Assembly (NCBI RefSeq): GCF_020360975.1
Contig: NW_025408675.1
Location: forward strand, 558,001-622,000
Direction of reading: 5' to 3'
Length of the DNA stretch: 64,000 nucleotides
Source: Hirsutella rhossiliensis
Taxonomy: Eukaryota; Ascomycota; Sordariomycetes; Hypocreales; Ophiocordycipitaceae
The stretch's first letter is position 1. Every line of letters starts with the position of its first letter. The notes under the pieces are model-generated. The model made no database searches and was not told the DNA's origin. It saw only the letters and a program-made list of their open reading frames with translations. The position numbers and the translations under genes are program-made. Positions 31,736 through 42,987 of the stretch are shown one piece after another.

Positions 31736-34700
31736 GAAAGCGGGCGCCGGGGCCTGCAAAGGCAGACATCCGGGACTGGGAAGCGTTCAAGCCACGAATG
31801 AATAGTCGGACTGTATTAGTCAACGCGCGGGTAAACCGAGGCTATCGAATACGCGCCCTTGTCGACTGTGGATGTGACTGCTATGCCGTGATCGACGAAG
31901 CCCTTGTTCGGAAGCTGCGGATACCCTTCGTCGACTCGAAACCACGAGAAATTGGGGGATTCTCAGAGTCAGCGAAGAGTGTCATATCCCCAGGGTCGTG
32001 GCTGTTGTGGTCGAGACAGCTGGATTTGACGAACGTGTCTTTGCATACGTGATCCCAAGCCTGGGCCAGGACATGTTCCTCGGCCGGCCTTGGATGGAGA
32101 GAAATCACGTCGTGTACGATGCTGCCAAGCAGCGAATGTACCATGGGAGGGCAGGTGTGACGATACGCCTCATTGGGCAGGAAGAGCCCGCCAAGATACG
32201 CGCGATTCGAAGCGCAAGACTCGTGTCGGCAGCCGTATTCACGGCGGAGTGTCGACGCGCAAAGAGACGCAAGAAGTGCAACGCGATCTCGATTCATGCA
32301 ATCAGTTTGTCGGATATAGAGAGGCGCTTCAGCCGAAGCCGCCAGTCGATCCGAGCGAGAAGGTCCCGGCAGAAGTGCTGAAAGAATTCCGCGACCTATT
32401 CTCACCAGGAGAGGCAATGAAGCTGCCGCCACATCGACCGGGTGTGGATCATGAAGTCAACCTGCAGCCTGACAAGAACGGCAACGAGCCACCCTTCCGT
32501 GGGGCCCACTCTACAACATGTCACGAGAAGAGCTGTTGGTCTTGCGAAAGACCCTGAAAGACCTGCTGGACAGAGGATTCATCCGAGCGAGTAGCTCAGC
32601 GGCTGCCGCGCCGGTGCTGTTCGTGCGGAAGCCGAATGGAGGGCTGCGATTTTGTTGCGACTACCGAGCGCTGAATGCAATCACCAAGCGCGACCGATAC
32701 CCACTGCCCCTCATCGCGGAGACCCTGCAGAATCTGGCCAAGGCTAAGTGGTTCACCAAGTTGGACGTGGTGGCCGCTTTCCATAAGATCCGCATGGCTC
32801 CGGGACATGAGGAAAGACTGCATTTCGCACGAGGTTTGGGCTCTACGAGTGGCTCGTGTGCCCTTTCGGCCTGAGCGGCGCCCCGGCATCATTCCAACGA
32901 TACATGAACAGTGTATTGCGCGAATGGCTGGACGACTTTGTCACAGCGTACCTGGATGATGTACTGATCTACTCGAGCGGTTCGAAGGCGGATCATGAGG
33001 CTAAGGTGCGACGAGTTCTCCAAGCACTCGCCGACGCTGGGCTGCACCTAGACCCAGCGAAGTGCGAGTTTTCGGTACAAGAGGTCAAATACCTTGGGTT
33101 CATCGTCAACGCAGGAAAGGAATCGCCTGCGACCCCGAAAAGCAGCGCGCCATCCGCGAATGGGAGGCCCCGACCACGGTGAAGGGTGTCAGAAGCTTTC
33201 TGGGCTTCGCCAACTATTACCGGATCTTCATCCCCGACTATGCCAAGATCACGCAGTCTCTGGATGCCCTGCTTAAGAAAGGAACTGCCTTTCATTGGGG
33301 ACGAGCGGAGAACGAGGCGTTTCAGGAGCTGAAGCGACGATTTTGCGAGTCACCGGTGCTCAAGCAGTGGGACCCGAGCCTCCCGACCTTTTTGGAGACG
33401 GATTGCTCAGGCTACGCATTGGGAGGCGTCCTGTCGCAGGAAGGCCCAGATGGACGTCGACACGCATGCGCCTTCTTCTCGAAGCGACTTTCGCCAGCGG
33501 AGTACAACTATCCCATTCACGACAAGGAGATGCTTGCCATCTCGAGATGTCTCGACAACTGGAACGCCGAACTTAGGAGCTGCGGCCCATTTACAATCCT
33601 TACCGATCACCGCAACCTGGAGTTTTTCTGGACACGCCAGAAGCTCACGGAACGGCAGAGCCGTTGGGCAGCCGAATTGTCCCAGTTCGACTTCAAGCTC
33701 GAGTATCGACCGGGAAGCGAGGCTGTCGTGCCTGATGCGTTGTCCCGCCGTGAACAAGACAAGCCACAGGGCATTGACGACGAGCGGGAACAAGGAAGAA
33801 TGATACAGTTGATACCGGATAGTGCCATTCCATCATCGACAAGAGCATGTATCAACGCGATGAGTTCTGACTGTTCAGAGGCATCCACCCTGCCGAAGAT
33901 GAAGGTCTTCGAGGTAGCGGACCTGCAGCAACTCTGGGACGAAACGGTGGCGAAGGACTCGATATTCCGGGCAGCCTATAAGGCAGTCCGCGATCGCGAG
34001 CGTGCCTTCCCGCCCTCGCTGGGCCTGAAGATCCAGATTTCAGAATGTGCGATCGACGCAGGCAAAAGGCTGACATTCAGAGACCGTATTTGGGTGCCGG
34101 GTGGATCCGGAGAGGAGGGTAACCAGGAGGAAGCTGAGAAAGACCAGTTGAGAACCCGCATTGTGCAGCAGTCGCATGACTCTGTTGCGACCGGTCATCC
34201 CGGCAGGAAGGTACGCTGGCTATTGTGGCTCGGCGATTCTACTGGCCTGGGCAGTCCCAGCTGGTTCGCCGGTACGTAGCCAATTGCGACACCTGCGGCA
34301 GAGCACACATCTGGCGCCAGTCGAAAAGGATTTCTCAAGCCTCTGCCGATTCCAGATCGACCCCGAAGCCATTTGTCCATGGACTTCATCACAGATCTGC
34401 CGCCTACTGGACCGAGCAAGGCAAGGTACCTGTGGGTGATTGTGGACAGACTGACAAAGGCTGTGACCCTCGAGGTGATGGACAACATGGAAGCTGAGCC
34501 GTGTGCAAACCGTTTTCTCCAGTGTCATTACCGATTTCACGGAATGCCACGGTCCATCGTCAGCGACCGCGGGAGCAACTGGCTAAGTAGGTTCTGGAAG
34601 AGGTTCTGCCGTCTTGCAGGTGTCACGCAGAAATTGAGCACGGCCTATCATCCTCAGACGGACGGAGGGCCAGAGAGAATGAACCAGGAGATCGAGGCCT

Positions 34701-35530
34701 ACCTGAGAGCCTACGTGTCGTACGTGCAGGACGACTGGGAGAACTGCTCCCTGCCGCGCAGCTGGCACTCAACAATCGTGAATCCGCAGCGACCAAGATC
34801 AGCCCCTTTTCGCTGAGCATGGTTACCACGTCGATCCCATCAGCGTCGAGGAATCGGAAGAGCCACCGAGGCATAGAGAGGAAAGCAGAGCTGATAGCCT
34901 ACTCAGTCGCCTGCAGGAGGTCAATGAGTACATGCAAGCAGTGATGGCCTCCTCACAGCAACAACAAGAAGAGGCTGCCAACGCAAAGCGACAGCCTGCG
35001 GAGCGATTTGAAGTTGGTGACAAGGTGTGGCTCTCGATGGCAAACTACAGATCGCCACGACCGTGCAAGAAGCTCGACTGGCTGCATCACAAGTACACAG
35101 TCACGAAGGTAATTAGTTCGCACGTTGTTGAGCTCGATGTTCGTGGCTCAATTTACCCGCGATTTCATGTTGACCTTTTGCGGCGGGCGCATCAAGATCC
35201 GGCTCCTGGCCAAAAGGTAGATGACGCACAGCCACCACCGGTACAAGATGAGTCCGGCACGGATCTGTGGGATGTCGACGAGATCCTCTGCGCGAGATGG
35301 AAGAAGCGCGGACGAGGGAATTCAGGCAAGCACTAGTGCGATGGACGGGCTACGCAGAGCCGACTTGGGAGCCAGTTGAGTGGTTGCAAGGAACAATTGC
35401 GATGAAGGCATTCGAGGACAAGTACGGGCCAATCAAGACCAATGATGGCCCTAGGGAGAGGTACGAGACGCTGGCAGGAACGCAAGAACCCCGCAGACGC
35501 CGACCTGGTCGGAGGGGACAAGGGGGGTAA
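31736..35530 (+). pseudogene. Pol region of the Ty3/gypsy element (PR-RT-RH-INT-chromodomain), frameshifted
   Basis: The protease is recognisable around 31855 as ALVDCGCDCYAVID, with Cys where the active-site triad usually has Ser or Thr after Asp. The RT spans 32520-33180, with [18 protein letters not shown] and the catalytic YLDDVLIYS. RNase H follows near 33390 (FLETDCSGYALGGVLSQ). The integrase has a zinc-finger half (CDTCGRAH), then the catalytic core with SMDFITDLPPTGPSKARYL, VSDRGSNWL and the Glu-bearing GGPERMNQEIEAYLRAY. The C-terminal chromodomain contains RQALVRWTGYAEPTWEPVEW near 35320-35390. Frame breaks occur near 32000, 32200, 32840, 33115, 34205, 34760 and 35300. Several look like loss of one base from a homopolymer. 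Confidence 0.88.
35513..35530 (+). promoter_or_regulatory. Polypurine tract of the Ty3/gypsy element
   Basis: Purine run (AGGGGACAAGGGGGG) abutting the right LTR, the expected primer for plus-strand synthesis. Confidence 0.8.
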
Positions 35531-35764
35531 TGTCACGGGCTGTGCCCGGCTGGTGGACCCGGTTGTACCGGGTCCGGTGGGTCGTGCTCGGTGGCAACAC
35601 CGGCCCGCTCCGCGGACCCAGAAGCTGCGAGAACATTCCGAGAAGGGCAATATAAGCTCGCACTCGAGGCTACGCCTCGAGTTCAGCTTCTTTTCCTCCT
35701 TAGCTCTAGATAGACAACACCTAGGCACCTGCTTGTTGAATAAACTCCGGGCCAGCCTTTCACA
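35531..35764 (+). repeat. Right LTR of the Ty3/gypsy element
   Basis: 234 bp, identical to the left LTR apart from two single-base gaps (in GCTCGGTGG and GGCCCGCTC) and one T/C difference (CAACACCTAGG against CAACATCTAGG). Confidence 0.95.
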
Positions 35765-36852
35765 TCAAGACGTGGCAGGCGCCTCGGCAGCCCCATCACG
35801 AGGCGGTCCATGCCATACAGCGGTGGATTTCAGACGTTGCTCACTGTGGTGCACGGCGGCCGGGAGATGGAATGGCGATGCGATCCGGCTTCATGCTTCT
35901 GGAGACCGCCCTCGTCATTGAATGGGGGCATTCACGATGCCTTTTACTCACAATTGCATGCAATGTTGTGACACGGCGCTTTAGAACATACGTGATGGCC
36001 AGCAGCAGCCATGATACAAATACTCGCCTCGCGCCCCTTGCTGTCGACGTCGAGGGCATCTTGCGCTCCGGTCCTAGTCACCAGCTGGGGATTTTTGCCA
36101 ACAACGAGCGAGCCGCTAGCCATCAATAGGGCATTTCGAGAAGAAAGACGCAAGTCTGGCACCCGGCATCGACGCAGCAAGAAAGCGTATCATCTGGCAA
36201 TGGCGAGCGGGAACGCGTGGCAGCACGCCACTCGACTGGACGCTATCGGCGGGTTCTTGACGGGCGCTGCGCTCGGGTTCGCGGCCTTTGTAATCACGCT
36301 CGTAATCTGGAGCGCTGTAATGGATGAGCTGGCGAGCTGGCGAGGGCAGCGGGGTGTGGTTGGGCCACGGAGAAGGGACGGGGCCAGAAGGTGAGGACTT
36401 AGGACTGAGGAGGATTGATTTTGGACCAGGAAGAAAGCCGAGGCGAGGCGGGAGTCGACGAGAATCAAGGGCGCACGCAGAGCAAATACGGAGGCTAGGA
36501 CAGCCGGGTTGGGCTGGCCTTTTCATTCGCATCGAACCGAGATATTCTGTCGCAATTTAGTTCAGTGAGCCGAAGTCTGGACTCTGGAGAATGGAGATCA
36601 AGGTCGTGACTCCCGCTCCGGTAATTCAGAGACTCGCCTCTCCACTTATCATCACGTGATATCGCGTCTGTCCAATTCGCGGACGCGTTGCACCGAATCC
36701 AAAGGCATCCATCTCGCAGCTCCAGATGCCCGGATTCGCTGGCTCGGCACCATGTACATGCGAGCTTGGGCGGGCGATTGCATTAGTTGACGTTTGAAAG
36801 AAAGAAAGAAATAAAGAAAAGGAGGAAAAATTTGACAAAATCGCGGCCGACC
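35765..36852. other. Spacer right of the retrotransposon, APC10 promoter side
   Basis: About 1.1 kb. A frame ending at 36394 has one hydrophobic segment (FLTGAALGFAAFVITLVIW), but no family is recognised and I did not accept it as a gene. A GAAA-rich run lies at about 36797-36830 just before the APC10 start. The 5' part of the gene cut by the retrotransposon is not here. Confidence 0.45.
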
Positions 36853-38878
36853 ATGGACCCTGCCGGACGAGCCGCTGCCGTGGACGATGGCGCCGGGCAA
36901 ACACCACCACCGCCGGCGCAGGCTCGGGCGCCAGGACAGCGGGTGCTACAGCAGGCTGCTGGGCGGCGCGGGCCGGCCTTTCAGGTGACGCCCCCCAACA
37001 ATGCCGCTGGAGCTGTCGCCGGAGGTGGCTTCAGCAGAAGGACGCCGCCCGACCATCATCACCATCGTCATCATCATAATCACCATCATCGCCATCGTTC
37101 AAGCGGCAGCCAGTCTTCGCCCCCGGGGCCTGCTGGGCCGCCTCCGCATCCCTTTCGCCTGCACAGATGTAAGTTTCTCTCTCCCCTCTCTCCTTGTGTT
37201 GCTCGTTCTCCGGGATTTCTGGCTTGTTTGGCCGCTCGCTTTGCTTTACTATGCCCTTTTTTTTGGCTCTTCAGTCCCGGCACTTCAGCCTTTTTTCCTC
37301 TCCCCAGCCCTGCGTTCTCGACCCCGTTCTTTCTCGCCCCCCCATATCCTCTCTCTTTCTCTCTCCACTTCACCATTCACGCTCGTTCCCCCTTGGACAC
37401 CCAGCCAGCACACGAGACCTCTGCAGGCGCCCGTCGTCGCACAACGAGAAACCATGCTCTGTTCTCAAACATGGCCTTCTCCCCCTCCAAGCCCAACTCA
37501 GCAAGATGTCTTCCTCGACTCCCTCCACCATCACCAGCTTCACTGCCCTCTGCCCCGTCAGCCTCTGCAAGAGCTTCCCATCTCGCCTCTCGGCCACCTC
37601 GTCGCCTCCAGGGAAGCCTCATCGCGGCCAGTGCCCTCTGCCGACAAGGAAAACTTGTCTGCTTTGCGAGACACTCTCGAGCACCGCGACCGCTTCATCG
37701 ACCAGCGAGGCACCCAAGTTGCCGCTATCCTCCACCACGTCCACTCTCGGCGAGCTCCTCTTCAGCAGTCGCTCGCCGAGGTTTCCTTCGAGCCAATGGA
37801 CACTGACCCGACCCTCTCGCTAGCGACTCACTTTCGAGCCAACCCCCGTCTCAGCATGTCTCTGGACTCGGACGATTCCGGCTCCGAGCCGGACCTGAGC
37901 CTGCTTGGAATGGCTCGAGGAGGTGCTGGCCCGGAGGCTCGCCTCAACGCCATGGCCTACGACGATGCCGGTGGCGAGGACGATGACGAGATCTTGTCCC
38001 AGGAGCATTACGAAATTGAGGACACCAGCATTGAGGAACAAGCCGACGAGCAAGAGACGGCTCCGCTGTTTGACCCGGCCACAGTTGGACTCAAGGAAAT
38101 CTCCAACCTCGGCAAGTTCACCGTGAGCAGCCACAAGCCCGGCAGTGGCGTCGACGAGCTTCGAAGCGACGATCTCAAGCTGTGCTGGCAGTAAGGCTCC
38201 CGACATGATAGGCCCTTGGTCATGATAGGCCCTTGGTTTCGCACGCGTGACACATTACCTGACCAGCTCTCGCTTTCTCCCTTTTCTCGCACGCACACAA
38301 TCTCGCGTCGCCTTGTCCACTAACTTCCAAAACCCAGGTCAGATGGCCCGCAGCCGCACAAGCTGACCGTCTACTTTGTCAAGCGTGTTGGCATCCGCGA
38401 CATACGCTTCTTCGTCGACTACAACGAGGACGAGTCGTACACGCCGACCAAGATTGTCTTCAAGTCCGGCACCAGCGAGAACAGCCTCATTGAGTTTGCA
38501 ACCATGAACCTGGACAGCCCCGTCGGATGGCAGCAGGTTCCCATCGCGGGCGCTGGCGGCGAGCCCGACGGTAACACCCTCGTCTCGTACGTGCTACAAA
38601 TGCAGATTCTGGAGAACCACCAGAACGGCAAGGACACGCACCTGCGGGGGTTTAAGATCTATGCCTTTGACGCCGACGCTGCCCACGGTGCCGGTCGAGA
38701 GAGCAGCGTCGCGGGCGATGACATGGACTTGACCGGGGGTGACGGCGACGTGGCCCGCCAGGAGAGCTCCGGAGACATGCTCGGCGACATTGTGAGGACG
38801 CTGGCTGCCGCAAGACTCGAGTCTGGTGAGGCAGGGTTCACGATGCCAGAGTTTATGCGCGAGCCCGAGATCCGATGA
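36853..38878 (+). CDS. APC10: Anaphase-promoting complex subunit 10 (APC10/DOC1)
   Basis: Substrate-recognition subunit of the APC/C ubiquitin ligase; it works with Cdc20/Cdh1 to bind D-box substrates. The C-terminal DOC (APC10) domain is clear: FTVSSHKPGSGVDELRSDDL then LCWQ joined by an intron (38191-38337) to SDGPQPHKLTVYFVKRVGIR, with IRFFVDYNEDESYTPTKI and GFKIYAFDADA. The N-terminal part is long, Pro/Ser-rich and disordered, with a His-rich patch (DHHHHRHHHNHHHRHR) in exon 1. Proposed exons are 36853-37168, 37275-38190 and 38338-38878 (about 590 residues). Start context is CCATGG. The first intron (37169-37274) is the least certain part; an alternative start lies inside exon 2 at 37454. 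Yeast Doc1 is about 280 residues, so the extra length is the N-terminal tail. Confidence 0.88.
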
Positions 38879-39562
38879 GACGGGAGACGCAGGATGGACA
38901 AGTGCTGTTGAAGACGATGCTGAACGATGGCACGAAGAACTGTACAGAGGTGGCGCCGGCCAATGAGGGAGACGCGGAAGCCAGAGTCATTGGAGCAATG
39001 AGCAGGGGCGGGTCGACATGAAGAAGGCCGACGTTGGCACCGTGGCGACATGGGTGGAAGGCTCACGGCCATTTGGGTCGGGCAATCAAGGGCCGGGTTA
39101 TCCGGGAAGCGAGGTGCCTGTTGCATACGTGAAGCGGTGCCGACAGGTCTGATAAATGTGTAAGACTTTAACGAGTGCGATGGGTTGATGTTGAGCCGCC
39201 TCGCCTCCTGGACGAGACGTGGCCGCGAGGAGGTCTTTGATGGAGACAAAGGTTGGACCTTGACACGCTGACCGGGCGGCCATGATAGAAGCAGCCAAGT
39301 GACCAGCTCCCATAGCGGGTGCCTAATCAAGGCTTGTTGCACCGTGATCAGCGGGAATCTGCCCGGCGAGGGCGGGGAGGGGAAAAGCCTCGCCGCTGCT
39401 ACCTGGGAGTGGCTATGCGATGGAAGCCGTGGCCGTTGGTGAACGGCTGCCTGTTCGTCGGTTCGTGAGCAAATGGGAAAGGATACATGACGGAGCCATC
39501 AGGTGACGCTGGCGCGAAACTTGTGCAAGGGAGCCAGGGAGCAAGGGAGCAACACAGCCCAG

Positions 39563-39618
39563 CGGCCCCATGTTGACGGCCCCATGTTGACGGCCCCATG
39601 TTGACGGCCCCATGTTGA
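39563..39618. repeat. 14-bp tandem repeat CGGCCCCATGTTGA, four copies
   Basis: Four perfect head-to-tail copies in intergenic DNA. Confidence 0.9.
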
Positions 39619-40493
39619 CCGGCATCTGCTGTATTACACGGCCACGGTGCACAACGAGGAATAGGGCTGAGCACAAGAAGGGTTCTGGAAGCCCGCCCAC
39701 GAGGGGACGTGTGAGAGGCAGACTCGAGGCCATCGACGTCATGAATCATGGATGATGACAGCTTTGCGCCGAGGCAGCTGACGGACGACAGGGAATCCGA
39801 GCCAACGCACTTTTTTAGGCATCATCGTCTCTCCCCCCTCACTCCCTCCCATACATGTGCTCTACAGACAAAGTAGGCTCGACAGACAAAGTAGGCCAGA
39901 CACCCTACCCAGGTATGGACGTATGGACCGACGATGGCATTGCCAAGGTGGGCGAGAGGCAGTGCAGCGCAGCAATCCCCGTCCATTCTCAGAATCAACA
40001 GGTCACGATGCCATATTTCGCACCTCCGCCGTTGCCGGCCGGGACTGGCCATGGTTGTTGGATGGAGCACAATGGACCCGGGTCGCCTAGAGTCCGGCGA
40101 TGGGGGGGGGCCTCGCGTTCGTCGTATCGGTACCTACCTTTACTGCAAAGTCCCGGGGCTGAGCTGTGCTTGGCAAGCTGACGGGCGGGCAGGCCAGGTA
40201 GGTACTTTGCAGGTACAGTAGGTAGGCATTAATTACTCGCGGCCCGGAAAAAGGCACACACTGTGGCATGTGGCATGTCTCGTCTCGCCCCCGCACGGTC
40301 CGGCTGGGCGTTGCCGAGCCAGAGCCTTGGGTTTGATTTGATTGTGTCGGCCCCAGGTAGAGCCGGGTACCTCGTCTGTACCGTGCAGTCGGGACTTAAA
40401 TACCTGGGCACTGCTTTTTCACCCAAGACAAGCGCGCACACACACACCGGCTTCCTCGTGCCTCTCTCACCCACGCACGCCCTGCATATTATT

Positions 40494-40548
40494 ACTCTGC
40501 CTCTACTCTGCCTCTACTCTGCCTCTACTCTGCCTCTACTCTGCCTCT
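40494..40548. repeat. 11-bp tandem repeat ACTCTGCCTCT, five copies
   Basis: Five perfect head-to-tail copies about 320 bp upstream of the stomatin-like start codon, within its likely promoter. Confidence 0.9.
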
Positions 40549-40869
40549 CTACTAGTAATTATTGAACATGCTCTATTGTTCATAAGGTAGTACATAATAA
40601 GGCCTTTCCCCTCCCGCCGTCGTCTTGTCTGTCTGCGCCGCTGCCTCTCTACCTTTTCTCCCACCCACATCGCACGCCACTTAAATCTTGACAAGCTTCC
40701 CTCTCACCAGCAAGGGTCCGTTCCCAAACATTCCCCCGCCACCACGTTTCGTTTCAACTCGGGGGGACGTGCTGACATCCATGCAAACAGGGTCGAGCTT
40801 TATAAGTCATCCTACCCCCCCCCCCTCGTCGCAACCACGGCTTCCACCACGTCGTCCACGGAACCCATC

Positions 40870-42075
40870 ATGTCTGCCCTCAACGGCCAAGGCTCCTCCT
40901 CCAAGGCCCCGGCCACGGCCCAGGAGCACGACTCCGCCGCTGGCTTCGGCGGCGGCTTCCAACCCCAGACCAAGATGACTGTCCAGCCGCCCAAGAAGGA
41001 GGATCTCCAGCGCAGCTATGGCACCCTCGTCGGCGACGACGCAAACCCCAAGGGCTGGTACGGCAGCATGAGTTCGTTCTCCCCCTCCTCCCCCCGGGCT
41101 GCCCACACGCCCATGCCCCGCCGCACACGTGCTGACCCTGTCCTCAGTCAACGCCCTCGGCGCCTGTATTGGCACCGCTGGCGCCGTTCCCTGCTGCATC
41201 TGCTTACCCAACCCTTATAAGAACGTACAGCAAGGCAATGTCGGCCTTGTCACCAAGTTTGGCCGCTTCTACAAGGCCGTCGATCCCGGTCTCGTCAAGG
41301 TCAATCCCCTTAGCGAAAGACTCATCCAGATCGACGTCAAGATCCAGACCTCCGAGGTGCCCGAGCAGATTTGCATGACAAAGGACAACGTCACCCTGCG
41401 CCTCACCTCCGTCATCTACTATCACATCGTCGCCCCCCACAAGGCCGCCTTTGGCATCTCAAACGTCCGCCAGGCGCTGCTGGAGCGCACGCAGACCACC
41501 CTGCGCCACGTTGTCGGTGCCCGCGTCCTCCAGGACGTCATTGAGCGCCGCGAGGAGATTGCCCAGTCCATTGGCGAGATCATAGAGGACGTCGCCGCCG
41601 GATGGGGCGTCCAGGTCGAGAGCATGTTGATCAAGGACATCATCTTCAGTCAGGAACTGCAGGAGTCTCTGTCCATGGCGGCCCAGAGCAAGCGCATCGG
41701 CGAGAGCAAGATCATCGCCGCCAAGGCCGAGGTATGGCCTCGTCGTTCCGATGCGAAGCTGGCTCCGTGCTAACCCGTCTTGTCCCACAGGTTGATTCGG
41801 CCAAGCTGATGCGACAGGCTGCCGACATTCTCAGCTCAGCCCCCGCCATGCAGATTCGCTACCTCGAGGCCATGCAAGCCATGGCCAAGTCCGCCAACAG
41901 CAAGGTCATCTTCCTGCCCGGCGCCAGCCAAAACATGAGCAATGTCCTCAACGCCGCCTCCTCCCCCAACCAGACGGGCCAGGCGACCGGCAATGAGGCC
42001 GGTCAGCGTGACTTCGGCGGCCAGGACCCCGGCTACCTGCAAGCCCTGAACGCGCGCGTATTGGAGGACATTTGA
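40870..42075 (+). CDS. Stomatin/prohibitin-family (SPFH, band 7) membrane protein
   Basis: Three exons (40870-41071, 41148-41731, 41791-42075) give about 356 residues. A polar N-terminal tail ends at NPKGWYGSM. The exon 2 start reads INALGACIGTAGAVPCCICL, a short Cys-containing hydrophobic hairpin typical of stomatins, with the conserved Pro. The band 7 domain follows (PYKNVQQGNVGLVTKFGRFY; QICMTKDNVTLRLTSVIYYH; RREEIAQSIGEI), then the oligomerisation helix (SLSMAAQSKRIGESKIIAAK) and a C-terminal region with MQIRYLEAMQAMAK. Family members scaffold lipid microdomains in the plasma membrane or organelles; the location of this one cannot be read from sequence. The second intron has a CTAAC branch site and a CACAG acceptor. 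Confidence 0.92.
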
Positions 42076-42987
42076 TGATGCCGACCCTGGGTTTTCGCGC
42101 GTATGCGTGCATTTCCGCCTTTTTCTTTCCTTAATTGATACCCGAGGACGGCCAGCGCCGGAGGGCGAAATTGATACGAGGCTGACGATGATCGGAGAGG
42201 CGGTGTTTTGTCGTTTTGCAATGGATACCCCAATCGCTCGCTGGCATCGCCCGGGATTCAAGTGTATAAGTAACGTGTAGCTCAAAGAGCCTAGTATAAT
42301 CAATGTGCTTTAATGAATGATGGAATTTCCATACAAAGAGTTCAAGTTGGAATACCGGGCAGTGAGCTCTGCGATCCGCTCTTGGCGCGCTATCATGGGT
42401 GCCACATTCGGGCACACCGGACGCCACCACATACCCCAAGGATGACCGAAACTGACCAGCAATGCGTACTCGAGGTCGAACTGGCTGTAGCTGCCAACGT
42501 GGATCGGCCAGCAGAGGTAGGTTGGTGCCCGACAGTCATCTCCGCAAGGGAGCAACCGACTCCGCAGAGTTAGCATCCCAGCTCTCACTTGTACCGCCAG
42601 AATATTACCAAGTGCAAGCACAGCATCCAACGTGCCAGAAACTTTTGAAAAGGTAGATGCGATGCTGACTCGACCTCATCCCGCCCATCCAACCAGAGCC
42701 ACAATATCGAGCGAGACCAGCCCTAAACTGGGAGGCCAAGCGGCAAAATACACAAAAAGGAAGAAACCCCACGCGCCGGATGCATCCTTCCTTCCTCCCT
42801 AAAACGCCAGCCAGTAATAGGCTCAACAGCAAGAGAGTCCCGGAGAGACCCCCGCCTCCAAGAGGCCCAGGTATCGTCACATAACTACACCTCGCAGATG
42901 ATCTTGTCCGGTTCCATTCGCCACCTCGTCTCGGTGGGCGAACTTCAGCATAGTCTGAGCGGAAACGCGGTGCTCGACGGCATATGA
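42076..42987. other. Spacer between convergent genes
   Basis: About 0.9 kb between the stops of the stomatin-like gene and NOP58. No gene is seen; it probably holds both terminators and 3' UTRs. Confidence 0.5.

Larger units (their letters stand above)
30451..35764 (+). mobile_element. Ty3/gypsy LTR retrotransposon with integrase chromodomain (chromovirus)
   Basis: A 5.3-kb element bounded by 236- and 234-bp LTRs starting TGTCACGGGC and ending TTTCACA. Internal order is gag with zinc knuckle, protease, reverse transcriptase, RNase H, integrase, chromodomain, which defines a Ty3/gypsy chromovirus. A self-complementary primer site follows the left LTR and a polypurine tract (AGGGGACAAGGGGGG) precedes the right LTR. 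The LTRs differ by two 1-nt indels and one substitution, so the insertion looks recent, yet the coding region has about a dozen frameshifts. The flanking pentamers (CCAGG left, TCAAG right) do not match. Confidence 0.95.
38879..40869. other. Spacer with two minisatellites, no gene seen
   Basis: About 2 kb between APC10 and the stomatin-like gene. It holds a 14-bp and an 11-bp tandem repeat, GGTACC/TAGGTAGG motifs near 40125-40230 and a pyrimidine-rich leader after about 40590. Frames seen here overlap the repeats and lack protein character. Confidence 0.45.

Noticed and set aside
36011..36394. Possible small membrane protein with one hydrophobic segment
   Set aside because: Only one short hydrophobic stretch and a composition-driven Arg-rich tail; nothing recognisable and no supporting neighbours.
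37001..37454. APC10 start upstream in the same frame as exon 2
   Set aside because: The sequence before about 37275 in this frame reads as intron-like pyrimidine-rich text; a splice from a His-rich first exon with a good ATG fits better.
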